Counted from the stretch's first letter, positions 19,806-30,007 are shown. The stretch is DNA of 33,280 nucleotides from Euprymna scolopes (GCA_024364805.1 CM044501.1:93935156-93968435), one strand, 5' to 3'. Numbers and translations are program-made. Notes: generated from the sequence alone by a model not told the origin.

Positions 19806-20345
19806 ACAAACAAGTGGCCAAGAAACAAATGTATAACAAATAAACATTATTAAAGGCAAGATAAGTTACTCTTTTACCTACCTGGATAAGGATTTGGTGT
19901 TTTAACATATTTTAAAGCATTTATTAAGTTTGAAATGCAAGTAGTGCTGAGCACTTAAGTTAAAACAACATCAAAGATGTCGAACATGAGGCTGCCATCT
20001 TTCGAGTCTTGAGAATCACTTAAAACTCGAAAATAAAAATACTGTTAGAAATCCACCTAATAAATTTCATGATGATATTCATTTGGTAGATTTCTACTAT
20101 TATTTTCATTTATTTTCGAGTTTTGAGCAATTCTCGAGACTCTAAAAGGTAGCAATTTTATGTCTGCTATCTTTGTTGCCGTTATAACTTAAGTGCTCAG
20201 CACTAATTGTGTTTCAAACTTAAGAAACGCTTTAAAATAAGTTAAAACATTAAAAGCTTATCTAGGAAAAAAAGAGTAACTTTTCTTGCATTTGGTAACA
20301 TTTTTTTTATTTTACATTTGTTTCTTTACATTTTCAGTTTGTTGT
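19806..20345. mobile_element. Long palindrome 1, arms about 260 bp, loop about 11 bp
   Basis: The left arm (19806..20065) and right arm (20077..20345) are inverted copies. Matching landmarks include GAAACAAATGTA, AGTTACTCTTTT, TAGTGCTGAGCACTTAAGTT, CAAAACTCGAAAATAAA-like text and TAGAAATC-ACC-AAT at the centre. By eye more than three quarters of positions pair. There is no gene inside. Confidence 0.8.
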
Positions 20346-20454
20346 TTGTAAAACATATCTCATTTTAGATTAAAATAGCAAAAATTGCTGAATGCTTGCA
20401 TTTTAAGAAAAGGTATGTTTTGAGAAGGTTCTTCTACGAGAGTTTAACTCAGAA

Positions 20455-20925
20455 ATGTAAAATTTATGGTGCAACTTTAATATGTCATCCGACCCAATCA
20501 TGTCATTTCAAACAAAGGCATTTCAGGAAAAACTATTACGTGCTTACATGCCATGTTGAAATTAGCATAAATTTAAAAAATTACGAAAAATGGTCCAGTA
20601 GAAGATGTGCTAGAGCTAATTTTTTAAATAAAAGTGTGCAATATTATTGAAAAGAAGCAAAAATGGCCGACCTGAAAGATAGTGTCATTGGTAGAAAGCA
20701 GTAATATCCCTCTGATTTCGATCTTCTAAATTTACAATGAAATAAAAACGTTGAAAAATTCTGTTTTTACGTATAATTATTTTTCTACTGGACAATTTTT
20801 TGTAATTGTTTAAATTTATACTAATTTCGACATGACATGTAAGTACGTAATAATGTTTTTCTCTGAAATGCATTTTTTCACAGACATTCTATAGTAAAGT
20901 TGCACTAAATTTACTTGAGACCAGA
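20455..20925. mobile_element. Long palindrome 2, arms about 150 bp
   Basis: GCATTTCAGGAAAAACTATT, TACGTGCTTACATGCCATGT, TGAAATTAGCATAAATTTAA and GTCCAGTAGAA in the left arm (20510..20600) recur in inverse at 20785..20875. Outer parts also pair (AAATTTATGGTGCAACTTTA with its inverse near 20905). The two ORFs here (20396..20650 plus, 20685..20873 minus) share the peptide YYVLTCHVEISINL because they read the two arms; neither is a gene. Confidence 0.75.
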
Positions 20926-21261
20926 GCATAATATCTGGTTTTAATGTCAATCAAATATACCATTGATAAGTTTACAGAAATGATTGCCATATTCTGACAC
21001 TTCTAGTGAGAATAGCAACAAGGAAGTATTTCCAAGTCTACACATCAAACATGTACTGTTAATAATGATAGACAATGTTTTAAGTAATGTTTCCTATTTT
21101 AATAACAAAACTGAAATTATATCAGCATTTTGCAAAGTTCATAGTGATTATACTTTTGCTTTACACATTATTTTAAAGAACCGGTACATTGATAGCACAA
21201 TGTCATAAGTATTTGTGTCAGTTTTAAATCTGTAAACAATGGTTTATATCTTAACTAACCC

Positions 21262-22020
21262 AACAGTGAGTTTACTTTTGGCAGTCTCATAACTCTGACT
21301 TCCCTTATTTTGTTCTTTAGACCTCATGTTCCATAAATGATGTTTCTGACAAAGGGGGAAGAAATGCTGTGTTATGGGTCAGAATCTATCCATATAATAT
21401 TTATCATTGGCTAGTTTTTGACCTTGAAATAATATTTTTTTAACTCCTTACATCAAGTAGTTTCATGTCTTGTCTGGAGCGATTTCCATTAAAAAAAAAA
21501 AACAACTAAATATGATGCTGCATTTTTTATTTTTGTTACATATGCAAAAACAAAAATGTGTCTAATTCAACAGATATTCATGACTGTCAGATGGGGTAGG
21601 CATAGACAAAAGCCAATCAAATATCAAATGTGTATGAATATTTTTATTAGAGCTTAGCTGTACATATCTAGCATTGCCTGGAATGCAACAATTTTTTTTT
21701 AGTTTTAAAATTTTCGTTTGCCCAATTTTAGACTTATACAGAAAATTAAATAAAATTACACTTGTAACAAATCCTTTTGTGTGTGTGTGTGTGTGTGCGT
21801 GTGGAAATCGCTCCAGACAAGGCATTAAGCCACTTGATGCAAGGAGCTTAAAAAAAAAAAAATACTAATTCAAGGTCAAAGACTTGCTGGCAATAAGTAT
21901 TAGATGGAACAGATTCTGAGCCAGAAAACAGCAACATAGCTCCCAGAATGTGAGGACTAAAAGACAAAATAAAGAAAGCGGGAGTTATGCGGCTGCTAAA
22001 AGGAAATCAAAGATCCACTT
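21262..22020. mobile_element. Long inverted-repeat element 3, arms about 230 bp
   Basis: The left arm (21262..21490) and right arm (21795..22020) match in inverse: CAGTCTCATAACTC, GGGTCAGAATCT, TTTGACCTTGAA, TCCTTACATCAAGTAG and CTTGTCTGGAGCGATTTCCA. The 300-bp centre holds a (GT)n microsatellite next to the right arm (21778..21801). ORFs at 21562..21825 and 21674..21868 cross microsatellite and arm and are not genes. Confidence 0.75.
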
Positions 22021-22039
22021 TCTACTCTTGTTATATTAA

Positions 22040-22275
22040 TTAATTAAAATATGATTTATCCTCCTTGTTGTTTTTTTTATTTAGGTGATTATTTAAAAAT
22101 GTTTTATATCAATTGTTTGGAGAAAATTATTTTTCAAATTGTAGCAAAGTATATTATGTTGCTAGTAGCATGGTACAATGATAACAGATGAAGATTGCCT
22201 AATCAGAAGCAAAGTTTTGTCAACTTAAATGCTATTTAGGTCCGAGTTTTAAAATCTGAAAAGATAGATTTTTAT
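22040..22275 (+). repeat. Dispersed repeat family R3, copy 1
   Basis: It matches 23070..23285 in direct orientation: ATGTTTTATAT, TAGCAAAGTAT, AGTAGCATGGTACAATGATA, ACAGATGAAGATT, CCTAATCAGAAGCAAAGTTT and GTCAACTTAAATGCTATTTA. Confidence 0.7.
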
Positions 22276-22524
22276 GAGAAATTTTCTTCAGTTTTTAGAT
22301 AAAAATATTTACCTAAACTAAAACCTAATTGTTATGAGGAGAATACAAATTTTGATACTATTGATGTAATGATCTGTACATTATAGTTTTACGATTTGTA
22401 ACAATTTCTTGAAATTTTGAAAAGTTGTTAAATACAAAATGGACAGAATAGGAAACAAAACAGAAGAAAAAAAAATCACTAAAATGAATTAGAACATGAC
22501 AAATTCCACAGTTTGCAAAAAAAA

Positions 22525-22612
22525 NNNNNNNNNNNNNNNNNNNNNNNNNNNNNNNNNNNNNNNNNNNNNNNNNNNNNNNNNNNNNNNNNNNNNNNNNNNN
22601 NNNNNNNNNNNN
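22525..22612. other. Assembly gap (88 N)
   Basis: A run of N flanked by A-runs on both sides. The true sequence is probably an A-rich simple repeat. ORFs crossing it are meaningless. Confidence 1.
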
Positions 22613-22739
22613 AAAAAAAAGAAAAAAAAACATCATATTCAATGGCACAAAGCATCCCCGTTTTTTTGTTTTTTTTTTACATACCTTTCATGTCTAATAG
22701 ATAATGCTGATTTATCTGATAAACTTTTTTATTTATACT

Positions 22740-23320
22740 GACTAGTCATCACTTATCAAAACCAATGGCTACTCAAGGATAATGGTTAATGAGATTGTTG
22801 GTTGGATGACAAAAAATACTATGAGAAGATTGAGAATGATAGGTGGGATTGACTAGACAGGTATTTGACATTTAAATACAAAACAACCACGTTGTAGTCA
22901 GCTGAGAAGCAGCTATGTGGTATTGTGTAATGCATACAGGAAGTTCTAAGAAAGAAACTCTGTTCTTGGAAGTTCCACTTAGTTTTAACTACACAGAAGA
23001 AAGCTTCTTGCAATGGTCGCAATTATTTGAAAGGTAGACAATTCTTATGATATTTTCCATCAAAACTTATTTTCTTTGTTGATTTTTATATTCAGATAAT
23101 TAGTTAATAATGTTTTATATTACCAGTTGTCTAGGCAACACTAAGTAATCTTTTAATAAATAGTAGCAAAGTATGCTATGTTTGCCAGCAGCATGGCACA
23201 ATAACAGATGAAAATTAGCCAATCAGAAGCAAAGTTTGTCAGCTTAAATACTATTTATCTGACTTTGAAAATTCAAAATCATAGTCTTGAAAGCTTCTTG
23301 CAGTGGTTGCAGCTAGAAAG
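22740..23320 (-). mobile_element. Jockey-like LINE, 3' end, split by a repeat insertion
   Basis: The minus strand of 22819..23022 reads TKWNFQEQSFFLRTSCMHYT and SCFSADYNVVVLYLN, matching SFFxRTxxLWNS...CFPADYN of the copy at 2131..2570. Its 3' UTR (22735..22815) matches the other copies around ATTAACCATTATCCTTGAGT. The LINE is interrupted by 23022..23288, flanked by imperfect 22-bp duplications. The ORF is decayed. Confidence 0.7.
23022..23288 (+). mobile_element. Repeat family R3, copy 2, inserted in a LINE with about 22-bp target duplication
   Basis: Flanked by GAAAGCTTCTTGCAATGGTC (22999 onward) and GAAAGCTTCTTGCAGTGGTT (23289 onward), 22 bp with about 3 differences. A duplication of this length suggests retroposition (SINE-like). 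No A-box/B-box promoter or clear poly-A end was found. Confidence 0.55.
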
Positions 23321-23457
23321 GGGAAAGATGGGGAAGGAGAAGAGGGTCAGAAATTTGAACTCAGTTGAGCATGTCTATTGAAATGCTGTAAAAACCAATA
23401 TTTGCAATTGACCAAATGAATCAATTTTGCAATATTTTAGATGGTGTTCCATATGCC

Positions 23458-24000
23458 TCAATAGTCAAGGAGAGTATATTGTTGTCTGCCTCTCTTGAGG
23501 ATAGGATGATGAAGTTCTTTGTTTGGACATTTTTCTAAGGACTGGTAACTTAGGAGACTAAAACGTTTTTTAGCATATTTTCTTTGTTTTAAATATGGTG
23601 CTGCATCTTTCCAGTAGCTAAGCGTAGATTCTGACAGGATCATTTCCACAAGGAGTTCAAACAACATATGGAGTCAGGTCTTTGGAAGGACATGTACTCC
23701 GGATTGGATCTTTTTAATATCCAAAAAATTAACAATTCGAATATTGGTCAGTTTTTAAATAATGAATCAGAGAGTCAGATATTTTGGAATCCTAAGAGTT
23801 GGATCATACACCTTTCGATCTTGCAATCCTGGTTTAAACACCTCAATTTATTCGGACCTTATATTATTATATGCATCTTCACTAAAATATACTCAGCAAC
23901 TGCACCAAATTCCAACTTCAAATCTTTCCATTTGTCACATGATCAAGCTACCAATCAGATATCTATTTTCATATAGGCGCTAGGTGATCTCAAAGCTACA
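23458..24000. other. Unassigned GC-richer stretch with overlapping ORFs
   Basis: It holds a 69-codon minus-strand ORF (23458..23667, including YWKDAAPYLKQRKYAKKRFS) and a 102-codon plus-strand ORF (23668..23976, starting MESGLWKDMYSGLDLFN) with an overlapping 73-codon ORF. None matches a family I know, and no splice sites join them convincingly. Most likely old mobile-element sequence; identity is open. Confidence 0.3.
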
Positions 24001-24772
24001 TAATCACTTGACATTTAAGTTTAATAACTCAACAAACCATATCTATGCTTAACTCTGATATGCCATAAAATATGATAATTGCTACCTGCTCATAATCACC
24101 TTCATCATAGTTAGCTTAGTATTATAAGTTCTCATATTTAAAAGTATTAAAAAAAAACTATTTTTTCTTAAATGATTAAAAAAAAAAAAAATATTATGCA
24201 GAGCAGTTAACGTATGTGATAATCTAATCTTTTTCCAAACTGTCAACAATCAGGACTTGCACCTAACATGCAATATTAAAGAAAAATTTTGTATTTATAA
24301 ACCTTCTAAGACAATAATATGTAATGTGAAAAGAAAGAAAATGTACAACTAAGAAAAAAAAAAAAATATATATATATTGAATATTTCAGCAGTAGAGTAG
24401 CTCCAAAATGCATTCTTTTTAATATCTCATGCTTCTTTTTCTTATTTGAAATTTGTCATGCATTAGATTTTTAAACAAAAAAAAAGAAAAAAAACAAAGA
24501 TGAAGTGAAAAGACAAGATTTCTGGCAAAAAAAAAAAAAAATCAATCTCTTTCACACACACAATTAATCTAGACAGAAACATTTGTGTTTCATCCCTAGC
24601 CTTACAAGTTCCTTTGGGATTAAACACAAACACTTCCACGTAGCCTACTTGCCATAAGTATAATTTATATTACTACACAGTTTTACTCATTTACTGAGTA
24701 CTGTTGAAATACATACTGAAACAGAAATATATACATAACACATTATCATATATATATATGCACACACACAGA

Positions 24773-24954
24773 GTAGAACCCTGTGATGCAGTGACCCTAG
24801 GATATAGTTTTTTGAGGAATAGAAGGTTTTTCCGGCCCCTGGTTACGGTATTTATCCCACCTTATGATGTTATGTTATTTGATTATATACATGTGTATTA
24901 AATACTGTACTGTATTTCGTTACTAATTTTTAATGCTGTATCCCGGGGTTCTAC
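24773..24954. mobile_element. Small TIR element, pogo/Tigger-like MITE, about 182 bp
   Basis: The ends GTAGAACCCTGTGATGCAG and (inverted) GTAGAACCCCGGGATACAG match at about 16 of 19 positions. It sits between a CA/TA microsatellite and a TA run. TAGAACCC-type ends occur in pogo/Tigger-related elements. The 65-codon ORF across it is not a gene. Confidence 0.6.
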
Positions 24955-24963
24955 TATATATAT

Positions 24964-25065
24964 AGTCTTGGAAGGTTTCAACCTTTAAAACTATACAAAA
25001 AAATATTTTTTATCATTCGTTAGAAAACCATCTAGTCAGTAAGTCATTTAATCACCTGCAATCAC
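24964..25065 (+). repeat. Dispersed repeat adjoining TA run, copy 2
   Basis: Homologous to 1712..1800 (AGTCTTGGAAG; GTCAGTAAGTCATTTAATC). Confidence 0.6.
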
Positions 25066-25526
25066 TGCATCAACTCGCTCTCGAATTTACTATAATACCA
25101 ATAATTTATATATATATATAAATATAATATATATAATAGCTATCCATACACTTGTATATGGGACCCCTCCCATAACGACAGTTGTATACATACTCTCACA
25201 AACACATGCATATCTACTGTACACAGGCATCTTAAAAAATTTTGATTTTACCAATTATTATAAAGTTGTTATTGTTTCAATCTTAAACATATTTTATTGC
25301 CAAATATTTGTTTGCCTTTGTTTCAAAATAGCTAATTTGAAAACAAAATCTTAGAGACTAAGTGTAAACTAGTAATATTATTAATATGTAAAATAGTTGT
25401 ATTAATAATATGTAAAATATTAATATTAGTAACATGAAGAATAAAAATATTAGTAATACGAATATTTTCTTCTTAAACGAAGGGAAACAAAATAAAAAAA
25501 AAAAATGATGATCAATAAATTGATAC

Positions 25527-25742
25527 CTTTGCTGAAATTGGCACGGAATCATCAGGTGGAAATTTGTAATCACTTCCAGTGTCAGTGGCTATACTACCAG
25601 TCAATTCCCCCTGGTACACAACTGACTCGACAGGCATAGCCACTTCTGAACTGATCAAATTCTCGCGATATGGTGGCATGCTCCCTCGGCCATAGCGAAA
25701 CGATTCTCGCGCATAAATGTCTTCGCCAAACAAATCTCCTTT
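25527..25742 (-). CDS. ANK: Ankyrin, internal exon encoding the linker before the ZU5 domain (exon A of three seen)
   Basis: Ankyrins tether membrane proteins to spectrin. This exon encodes 72 residues of the linker between the ankyrin-repeat array and the ZU5 domain. Read on the minus strand, the acceptor is ACAAACAG at 25743 and the donor is AAAG/GTATCA at 25526, and the reading frame is open throughout. The peptide starts KGDLFGEDIYARESFRYGR, carries an acidic Ser/Thr/Tyr-rich middle, and ends DDSVPISAK. Phase is 0 at both ends and the length is 216 nt, so skipping it would keep frame. Assignment rests mainly on phase-compatible joining to the next exon at 17839..18014 and through it to the ZU5 exon; the linker itself is poorly conserved between phyla. 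Which ankyrin paralog this is cannot be told. No start codon belongs here: the gene continues upstream beyond the window. Confidence 0.8.
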
Positions 25743-26574
25743 CTGTTTGTGGTTGTATAAAATAAAGTTTAGCAATGCAAGCAAAAATAAATGTTTAAAA
25801 TAAAAAAGGAAAAAATAATTTTTTTTTTTTAAATAAATGATGAAAAACTAGCCTATGTTTTCTTATATGGAAAAAAAAAAAAAATGAGTCACACATCAGA
25901 TTTTCGTAACAAAAAAAGTTTTTTTTTTTTTATTATTATTATTATTGTATAAAAGTAGACCTAGATACATTTAAACATTTTATATTGAAACAAAAGGCTG
26001 ATAGCATAAAGGGAGTTTTCAGATCAACAAAAAACAAAACAGAGCATGAATGCAATATTAGGGTCAGAAGAAAGCGAGACACATACCTGTAGCACAAAAG
26101 TCTACCTGGCTTTGTAAAATTCTTTAAAAGTCAAATTTGGATTTAGATTTGTTTAGGAATATCCTTAGCACATCATCGTACTCTAATGGCAAACAGATGA
26201 CTGTTCACCACAAACTTAAGCAAACTAATTATTTTTATGAAAGCTATTTAATAAAGTGATGAGCTAATATTAATCAATAACTAACATACAACATGCTGTA
26301 CCTTTCGACAGCTATAAAAGCTATGTGAATCAGATGTTTTGTTACTAACGGGACTTTATTAATGGGGTTGAAACAGATTGCTCCACTTGCTTGCTCCAGT
26401 GTGACACAAAGCATCTAACAATTTATTTATAAAGCTAGAAATTTTGTGAGAATATTTTTTTGTAAATAGTTATGTTAATCAGCCATATAGCTTAAATTAG
26501 AGTAGATAAATGAAGTTCATAATTAAAAAGAAGGTGTAGAAAAAAAGGAAGAGTACAAACAAAAAAATTGTACA

Positions 26575-26850
26575 AAGTGTCTGGGCAGCCCCGTTGGCAT
26601 TCTCAGATAGGGGCGCCACGGGCGATTAACAATAAACTAACCCTCTTCTGAAACAGAGAAGGCGAAGCTTGGGAGGATGAACCTCCTAGAAATGCACAGT
26701 ACTAGCATCATGTTGCAATCAACATGGAAAATGTCATTGTAAGAATGATTTAGACTGTTGATTTTGGTGTCAAAGTAAAAACCCTGACTGAATCTACATG
26801 GCAACTGAAGCATTTTTTTTTGTTAAATTAATTGAATTTTAATCAGTTTT
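26575..26850 (+). repeat. Dispersed repeat family R2, copy 2, joined to an R1-type tail
   Basis: 26575..26770 matches 16125..16350 (CTGGGCAG-CCCGT-GGCATTC, CAATAAACTAACCC, GAACCTCCTAGAAATGCACA). 26795..26840 matches the tail of family R1 (ACATGGCAACTGAAGCAT, TTAAATTAATTGAATTT). R1 and R2 may therefore be parts of one larger element. Confidence 0.6.
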
Positions 26851-27344
26851 TTTTTTTTTAATCTGGGACATTTTATATGAAATTTGGAATTATTTGCACA
26901 CTACTTTTAAAAAAATGTTTTGACTCTTTTAGATTTTTTCTCAACCATTGTTAAATTTTCTATTTTGAATGATAGCTGGATAAACTTTTTATTTTTCTCA
27001 TTTCGCCATCTGCCAAACTTTTTGTGCTTACATCACAAGTCTGAAGAAAAGAATTTGTTCTTTATTGTAAACAACCTGAACATTTTGTTTTCTATGCAGA
27101 TTTTTATTTTAAACAGTTGTAAACCAGGTGACTTGGTTTGGGTATAAATTATTATAAAGTGATATAATAATTTTTTAAATAAAATATACATACATGTAAG
27201 CTCTATTTAATGCTAAGTTTGCTTTTTTGTAATTAAACTCAATCACTTTGGAAATCATTTTTAGCTAATCACTTTTTATATAAATTATGTTATTATTTCA
27301 TAGTAGTCTCAGCTTTCGAATGTCTTTATAGTTGGATTTTTTTC

Positions 27345-27465
27345 TTGAACATCAGATCAATTTCTTTGACTTTAGGCATTCAAGTTGTATCTTAACACTT
27401 TCGCCGTTCCTAACAAGGCAAAGAGTTCCAATTACAATGGGAATCACCTCGACTTCTTTATATTT
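27345..27465 (-). mobile_element. LINE reverse-transcriptase C-terminal remnant (VIPIVIG type)
   Basis: The minus strand reads KEVEVIPIVIGTLCLVRNGE and then SVKIQLECLKSKKLI. The phrase VxVIPIVIGxLG...ELLQKxALLG is typical of the C-terminus of a non-LTR reverse-transcriptase family widespread in invertebrates, distinct from the LWNSLP-type tails elsewhere in this window. A short decayed piece. Confidence 0.55.
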
Positions 27466-27859
27466 TTATACTCTAATTTTCATTAGCATCATCTGATTAA
27501 ATTATACTGAATTAATATTATGGCATTAAAATTATTAGAGAAAATAATTACAGAAATATTTAACATTGAAAGTAAAATATATATTTTTTAATATAACTAA
27601 AATAAATAAATGGAAAAGAAAATGGATTCTTAGTTAAGATTAAGTAAAGGAACATAATATAGTAGGGTCTTCAAACTGAAAGTTGTTGGTTTGATAAATA
27701 TGTGAGATAACTAGATTTTTGTCACTTCATTGCTACATATCACTTCAGAGTTACAGTTTATAACACAACTTCCTGTACATGTAGCACTAGTTCTACTCTT
27801 AATGGAATTTTCCACTTCTCTACTTATTCTAACTCTACATGGAAAATACCGTTTTTAAC

Positions 27860-27891
<32 letters not shown>

Positions 27892-28750
27892 CCTACATCC
27901 ATCATTATTACTATGGTATGATGACTCAGATATTACAGCTTTAAAAATCAAGATGAAAAGATGAGCAATTCAACAGTAAATAATATTACAATTCCTCATC
28001 TGAAATATCTAGTTTGAAAACAATTCTATGCATGCTATTTTTGCGTAAAATAAAATAGCTTATATGTTAAAATGAATGATAATATTGTATTTCTAGCTCA
28101 AAATTAAAATTGCTATATATATACATGTTTTATGTTTTAGTTACACATGTTTCTGCTACCGGATCGTATTTGCGATCAATCAGTTTATTTTTTATCAATT
28201 AATTTATTTATCAATTATTTATGTAATTTATTTATCAATTTATTAAAAATGGGCTTTTGTTCGATTTAGATAATTTCATAATTTGATACTGTTCAATGAT
28301 AGAGTTCAATGAAATATTTGAAAAGAATTTGAAAAAAAATAAAAATAAAATAAATAAAAAAAAGAAATTCCATCACATTTTCATAAAAGCAAATATAGGT
28401 AAATCTTTAGTAAGCAAATTTAAATGAAATGTTTAACCAGATGCAAAGGAAAAGCAAAAAAAAGAAAAATCATGACCATGCTTTATAAATATTAGTAAAC
28501 TAATAAACGACATGTGTTAGATGTATACTAAAATAATAATTTGTTTTTTTTTATGCTTTAATAATAAAATCATAATTTGATGAGTAATTTTAAGAAAAAA
28601 AATGTTACATTAATTTAGTGGTATAGTTTTAAAGCCGTTCTTATATGAACATCCAAGAGAGTGGCCTAAAGTCGGAAATTGAATGATTTTTTTTTTTAAA
28701 ACAAAAATTTTCGAGGATTTTGTAGTTTTCTTGAAGCATTGTGGGATGTG

Positions 28751-28994
28751 TGATAGGGTGGTGTTTGAGGGCTACGACAATGCAGTGTCCGGAAACACCT
28801 AACTTCCGGCACCGACACAAACAAATGTAACCATGTTCCAGAGCTGTTTATGCTTCTCCTCCTCCCCTAAAAAGATATATTTGTGACACATTTTATTCAG
28901 AAATAAATATGTGTAATTGTCATTGTTATTTATTTTACTATATAGACCACTTCCATACACTGCATTGCTATAACCCTAAAACACAACCCATTAA
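28751..28994. mobile_element. TIR element (MITE-like), about 244 bp
   Basis: GATAGGGTGGTGTTTGAGGG and then CAATGCAGTGTCCGGAA (28752..28793) pair with the inverse of 28950..28994 (AATGGGTTGTGTTTTAGGGT, then CAATGCAGTGTATGGAA). Terminal repeats are about 45 bp. The locally GC-richer inner part contains ACTTCCGGCACCGACAC. There is no ORF. Confidence 0.6.
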
Positions 28995-29394
28995 CAAAAA
29001 AAATTTTAAATGTTATTTTATAATAAAAATGTTTTAATCCTTATATCAAATAATGCCTAATAAGAGAGTGTAAGTAATAATATAAGCTGTTTACATATCC
29101 TAATTCATAGGTTTTACTGTAAAAAAAAAAAAAAAAAAAGGGATCGGGGGAGGGGGGAACAGTTGAAGAATCAGGAAAAGATCATTTAATGTTAAATTTA
29201 TATAGAAAAAGGAATCTCCCCATTGCTAAACTGAAAACTAACCATTTGTATTTTTGTTGGGCCATTTGAAACTGTAGTTATGTTTGCCTTATTAGATTTT
29301 TATGAGTGTTTAATGAATTCAAGTGTGTGGTGTATATTAGTTAAAATGTAACAAAAACAAATTGTATTATTTGGATTTTTCAGACTACTAGTCT

Positions 29395-29530
29395 CAACTT
29401 TGTTATTTTTCAAAATCTGTTGGCAAATGTAATCTCTGACCTTTTTCAGGTGCATCTTTTCTATTTTGGGAATGTTTACGAAAAGCTAGAGAACCTACAC
29501 AGAATTTTGAACTGGACCCTTTATTTAATT
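29395..29530 (+). repeat. Single arm of the inverted-repeat family at 17230..17612
   Basis: The ordered matches are ATGTAATCTCTGACCTTTTTCAGGTGCAT (first 20 ATGTAATCTCTGACCTTTTT), then CACAGAATTTTGAACTGGAC, then CCCTTTATTTAAT. Diverged, and without the second arm. Confidence 0.5.
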
Positions 29531-29671
29531 AAAAAAAAACAAACAAACAAAAAAACAAAGATAATTTTTAAAAATAGATCATAAAGAATCATTTCTAAAG
29601 GATGCAACTTGTGTTGACACTTTTGACACTTGTTGTTGACAGAATCGGCAACAAATTTTAGTTGTGCAGTA

Positions 29672-30007
29672 ATGTCAACAAAGAATCACAAACAACCAAA
29701 ATATGCTGGTCTTCTCAACAAATTTGTGTTCCAACCGATTGTTGTGGAGACAAGTGAAATGATAGACCTTGCCATGTGCAACTTCCTCGAGAATTTTGGT
29801 CTGTTAATGACGTGCCACACCAGGGAACTTTGTGAATTAACTTGGCTTTACGAGCACCTCTTCATCACCACTATTCATGGAAAATGCTCTCAGCCTGCCA
29901 AACCAACAGAACATTCGATGAAACTTTTTGATGTTTGCATTAGTGATGGGATGATGCCAATATTCCCCCCCCCCCGATTCAAAGATTTATACTTTATAAA
30001 TCAATAA
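29672..30007 (+). mobile_element. Probable LINE reverse-transcriptase-derived ORF fragment (112 codons)
   Basis: Translation from the first ATG begins MSTKNHKQPKYAGLLNKFVF and continues QPIVVETSEMIDLAMCNFLE, then FGLLMTCHTRELCELTWLYE. The pattern YxxLxxKFxFQPIxxET...FLxxLGxRL...GxxRExxxLxQRxxIxIxRGN is seen in C-terminal regions of invertebrate non-LTR reverse transcriptases; here the final motif is weakened (ITTIHGKC). The last 30 residues, after a C-run at 29966..29977, look unrelated. No other coding parts lie beside it. It reads on the strand opposite to ankyrin. A captured host exon is less likely. Confidence 0.45.

Larger units (their letters stand above)
18015..25526 (-). other. Ankyrin intron between exons A and B (7,512 bp)
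   Basis: The intron is bounded by GTATCA (25526) and TTTTTTTAG (18015) on the minus strand. 18020..19800 is AT-rich with an A-run near 18147..18170 and a short TA run near 19574; I see no gene in it. 19806..22020 is a cluster of palindromes. 22021..23320 holds copies of a dispersed repeat, a LINE tail and an assembly gap. 24001..24740 and 25066..25526 are AT-rich, with ATTAATA-type near-tandem runs around 25370..25460, and hold nothing I can identify. Confidence 0.85.

Noticed and set aside
20396-20873. Two small ORFs sharing YYVLTCHVEISINL, as if a duplicated gene
   Set aside because: The shared peptide comes from reading the two arms of one palindrome on opposite strands.
22358-22741. ORFs across the N run
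   Set aside because: They depend on unknown bases in an assembly gap.
26080-26150. Possible extra ankyrin exon ending at TACAG/GTATGT on the minus strand
   Set aside because: The donor-like site is good, but all upstream frames contain stops within a short distance or give sequence unlike ankyrin, and no acceptor fits.
28640-28880. Promoter or CpG-like island upstream of ankyrin exon A
   Set aside because: The GC-richer sequence is largely explained by a TIR element with matching ends at 28751 and 28994; kept only as a low-interest possibility.
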